DNA from: DATGEO01 sp035310015
GTDB lineage: Bacteria > Chloroflexota > Dormibacteria > Dormibacterales > Dormibacteraceae
Assembly: GCA_035310015.1 (NCBI GenBank)
Contig: DATGEO010000153.1
Location: 1 to 15,649 of the forward strand
DNA length: 15,649 nucleotides
Direction: 5' to 3'
Part shown: piece by piece, positions 13,559-15,649 of the stretch
Layout: each line of letters begins with the position of its first letter
Position numbering within the stretch: the first letter of the stretch is position 1
Made by a program: the position numbers and the translations under genes
The notes under the pieces: generated by a model
What the model was told of the DNA's origin: nothing
The model's database searches: none
What the model saw: only the letters and a program-made list of their open reading frames with translations

Positions 13559-14502
13559 GCGTCCGCGTGATCGAGACGATCGACACGCACACCCTCGGCG
13601 AGCCGACCCGCATCGTCTTAAACGGGTTCCCGCGGCTTGCAGGCCGTTCGCTGGCCGAGCGCTCGCGCGACCTGCTGCGCCGCCATGACGCGTACCGCCG
13701 CGCCCTGATGCTCGAGCCGCGCGGGCACGCGATGATGTTCGGCGCGGTGGTGGTGCCACCGGTGACAAGAGGCGCCGGCGTGGGCCTCGTGTTCATGGAC
13801 GGCGGCGGCGCGGTGCACATGTGCCTGCACGGCACGATGGGGGCGGTGACGGCGCTGATCGAGACCGGCAGGTTGAAGGCCGGCCGCGACGGGGCGGTGC
13901 TGGTCGACACGCCTGCGGGAGCGGTGCGCGTTCGCGTGCACAGGATCGCGGGCCGGGTCACCGCGGTGGACCTCGAAGGCGTGCCCGCCCGCAGCGTGGC
14001 GACCGGTCTGTGCGCCCGTGTCGGCGATCGCGACGTTGCGTACGACCTTGCGGACGCGGGCAACCTCATCGCGATCGTCAGCGGCGAAGCGCTGGGATTG
14101 AAGGTGACCGCGCATAGCTTCAGCGTCCTGCGCGATGCCGGCGTCGAGCTCAAGCGGCGGGCGCAGGTCTCGCGGCCGGATGTAGTGTCGGCCCTGATCT
14201 ACTCCAAGCTAGCGCCCGGTCGCTACCGCGACCTGGTCGTGTTTCGCGATTTCTCGGTCGACCGCTCGCCCTGCGGGTCGTGCTTCGCCGCGCTGATGGC
14301 GCACCTCCACGCGACACGCAAGCTGCGCGCCGGCGAATGGGTCGAGTGCGAGAACCTGCTCGGTCTGGCCTTTCGCGGCCGTCTGATCGAACGCGGCGGC
14401 GAGCTCATACCCGAGCTTTCGGGATCAGCCTTCATCACCGGTGAGCATCGCTTCCACATCGACTCGCGCGATCCTCTGCGCGAAGGTTTTCAGCTGGCAT
14501 GA
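13555..14502 (+). CDS. Proline racemase family protein, divergent
   Basis: A 315-residue protein of the family containing proline racemase, hydroxyproline epimerase and trans-3-hydroxyproline dehydratase. IETIDTHTLGEPTRIVLNGFP (6-26) and LEPRGHAMMFGAVV (53-66) are the N-terminal hallmarks. The two active-site loops are HMCLHGTMG (88-96, Cys90 and His92) and DRSPCGSCFAA (236-246, Asp236 and Cys240). Keeping both Cys suggests a two-base racemase/epimerase rather than a dehydratase, in which Thr replaces the second. But the normal MCGH has become MCLH, and the usual GGNFY segment is DAGNLIAIV (167-175), so substrate and reaction may differ. Start ATG 13555 overlaps the stop of oxidoreductase 1; the open frame extends upstream only as antisense-like shadow. 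It is flanked by two luciferase-like genes. Confidence 0.88.
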   Translation: MSVRVIETIDTHTLGEPTRIVLNGFPRLAGRSLAERSRDLLRRHDAYRRALMLEPRGHAMMFGAVVVPPVTRGAGVGLVFMDGGGAVHMCLHGTMGAVTALIETGRLKAGRDGAVLVDTPAGAVRVRVHRIAGRVTAVDLEGVPARSVATGLCARVGDRDVAYDLADAGNLIAIVSGEALGLKVTAHSFSVLRDAGVELKRRAQVSRPDVVSALIYSKLAPGRYRDLVVFRDFSVDRSPCGSCFAALMAHLHATRKLRAGEWVECENLLGLAFRGRLIERGGELIPELSGSAFITGEHRFHIDSRDPLREGFQLA

Positions 14503-15449
14503 GAGAACGGATGCGCGTCGGTGTCGTGCTGCCGACCTACCGCCGCCTGGCGAACCCCGCGAACATCAGGCGCGCCGCCGAGCTGAGCGAGTCGCTCGGC
14601 TTCGATTCGGTGTGGGTGACCGATCATGTGGTGGTGCCCACGGCGAGCGTCGAGGCTTTCGGCCCGACATTCTTCGAGGCCGTGTCGACGATGGCCTACG
14701 TCGCGGGCATAACCACCCGCGTGCTGATCGGCGCCGCGATCCTCATCGTCCCGTACCGCCATCCTCTGCTGCTGGCCAAGATGCTGGCTTCGACGGACCA
14801 GCTTTCGGGCGGCCGCGTCATCGTCGGCGCCGGCCTCGGCTGGCTCGAGGCCGAGTCCGAGCTCATGGGTGTGCCGCACAAGCGCCGCGCCCGAATCGCC
14901 GACGAGGCCCTCGCCGTCATGCGCGAGTGCTGGGAGAGCGAGATGCCGGAGTTCTCGGGCGAGACATACAAGGTGTCCGGGCTGCATTTCTCGCCGCGGC
15001 CGCATGGCGGGCGGCGCTTGCCGGTGCTGATCGGCGGTTGTTCAGCGGCGGCTTTTCGCCGGGCGGCGCGCCTCGGCGACGGGTGGATCGGCGACGACCT
15101 GACGTTCGAAGAGCTCGAAGCATCCCTGGCCGCGCTCCGCAAGGAGCTGGCGGACGGCGGACGCAGGATCGACGACGTGGAGATCGCCATGCGCACCGGG
15201 CTGCAGATCGCCGAGGATGCAGGAGACGTGACGGAGTCGCCGTCGGAGAAGGGCTGGAAGACCGAGCAGCTCACGAGCGGTGGCCGGACCCCGTTCCGTG
15301 GATTGCGTGACCAGGTCGTGGCAGACTTCAGGCGCGCCGCCGAGCTCGGCGTGAACCACCTCGTGTTCGAGTTCCCTGTTTCGCGCGGAGAGGAGTCGAT
15401 GTACCTGTTCGAGACGCTCAGGACGATCCGCGAGGAATCCGGTGTCTGA
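14499..15449 (+). CDS. Luciferase-like (LLM-class) oxidoreductase 2, F420-type
   Basis: A 316-residue luciferase-like TIM-barrel protein. SVWVTDHVVVP (37-47), ILIVPYRHPLLLAKMLASTD (81-100), SGGRVIVGAGLGWLEAE (103-119) and RAARLGDGWI (188-197) match the F420-dependent branch, in which a WxxDH motif and GxGxGW loop are typical. Clearly different from oxidoreductase 1, so not a recent duplicate. It would transfer hydride between F420 (or flavin) and an organic substrate. ATG 14499 overlaps the racemase stop as ATGA; ATG 14511 (MRVGVVLPTY) is an alternative start closer to the family N-terminus. No F420 biosynthesis gene is in the window. Confidence 0.88.
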   Translation: MRERMRVGVVLPTYRRLANPANIRRAAELSESLGFDSVWVTDHVVVPTASVEAFGPTFFEAVSTMAYVAGITTRVLIGAAILIVPYRHPLLLAKMLASTDQLSGGRVIVGAGLGWLEAESELMGVPHKRRARIADEALAVMRECWESEMPEFSGETYKVSGLHFSPRPHGGRRLPVLIGGCSAAAFRRAARLGDGWIGDDLTFEELEASLAALRKELADGGRRIDDVEIAMRTGLQIAEDAGDVTESPSEKGWKTEQLTSGGRTPFRGLRDQVVADFRRAAELGVNHLVFEFPVSRGEESMYLFETLRTIREESGV

Positions 15450-15473
15450 GGTTCGCCCCATACGCGCGAGGAC

Positions 15474-15649
15474 ATGTGGGACGTCGACCCACGCAACGTC
15501 TTCGACGTGGTCCAGGCCTCGCTTGCAATGCTCTCCAGCGGCTCGGCCATCGCGCCGGTTCGCACCCAGATCGGCCTGGGCGAGGGCTCGGACGTGTACC
15601 TCATCTCCGGTGCGCTGCCCGAGTTCGACATCCTGACCGTGAAGGTCAT
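15474..15649 (+). CDS. Ornithine cyclodeaminase/mu-crystallin family, N-terminal fragment
   Basis: A frame from ATG 15474 runs off the window end: MWDVDPRNVFDVVQASLAML, then PVRTQIGLGEGSDVYLISGA and LTVKV. This fits the N-terminus of the ornithine cyclodeaminase family (a helix with V...V..SL, then P.R......G....Y.M.....LTVK). Members are NAD(P)-dependent: ornithine cyclodeaminase, alanine dehydrogenase, pyrroline-2-carboxylate reductase and ketimine reductase. The Rossmann domain lies beyond the window. In-frame codons before the ATG read PHTRED, resembling the usual family start 'LTREDV', but a TGA lies nine codons up. The true start may therefore be GTG 15442 with a one-base frameshift. 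It continues the racemase-oxidoreductase operon. Confidence 0.68.
   Translation, partial: MWDVDPRNVFDVVQASLAMLSSGSAIAPVRTQIGLGEGSDVYLISGALPEFDILTVKV

Noticed and set aside
12509..13768. A 419-codon minus-strand frame
   Set aside because: Antisense to oxidoreductase 1 and the racemase start; no family resemblance.

Overview
The window is gene-dense, high-GC bacterial DNA (roughly 70% GC by eye) with almost no free intergenic space. No rRNA, tRNA, CRISPR array, transposase or phage gene is visible. The gene mix (KaiC-like ATPase, pseudouridine salvage, CoA-ester metabolism, two luciferase-like oxidoreductases, an Fsr-like transporter) and several starts that look leaderless suggest a soil-type Terrabacteria lineage such as Chloroflexota, Dormibacterota or Actinomycetota. 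The sequence alone does not decide which.

Layout. (1) 1-202: the C-terminal end of a KaiC-like ATPase. (2) 387-1835: a PaaI-type hotdog thioesterase (-) and a DUF3052-like/PlsC acyltransferase fusion (+), diverging from start codons 9-18 bp apart. (3) 1803-4930 (-): trpB2, a PfkB/PsuK-like kinase and psuG in one operon; psuG overlaps the acyltransferase gene tail to tail by 33 bp. (4) 4931-5095: a divergent control region with 21-bp direct repeats and an inverted repeat. (5) 5096-7573 (+): a class III CoA-transferase and a thiolase. (6) 7574-7661: two hairpins with the same GCAC loop between convergent genes. (7) 7662-10491 (-): a MaoC hydratase, an HpaI-type aldolase and an acyl-CoA mutase large subunit in one operon. 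(8) 10492-10605: a divergent promoter with a TetR-style palindrome. (9) 10606-15649 (+): SDR, Fsr-like MFS transporter, luciferase-like oxidoreductase, divergent proline racemase, second luciferase-like oxidoreductase and the start of an ornithine cyclodeaminase family gene, mostly joined by ATGA overlaps.

How they may work together. TrpB2-PsuK-PsuG contains the two pseudouridine salvage steps plus a PLP enzyme of unclear role. The two operons diverging from 10492-10605 share one candidate operator, so they may be one regulated catabolic unit: an acyl-CoA arm (MaoC, HpaI aldolase, cobalamin-dependent mutase, possibly with the nearby CoA-transferase and thiolase) and an arm with flavin- or F420-dependent oxidation, a proline racemase-type enzyme and an ornithine cyclodeaminase-type enzyme, with its own transporter. 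The substrate cannot be read from the sequence. This paired cluster is the best candidate here for an undescribed pathway.
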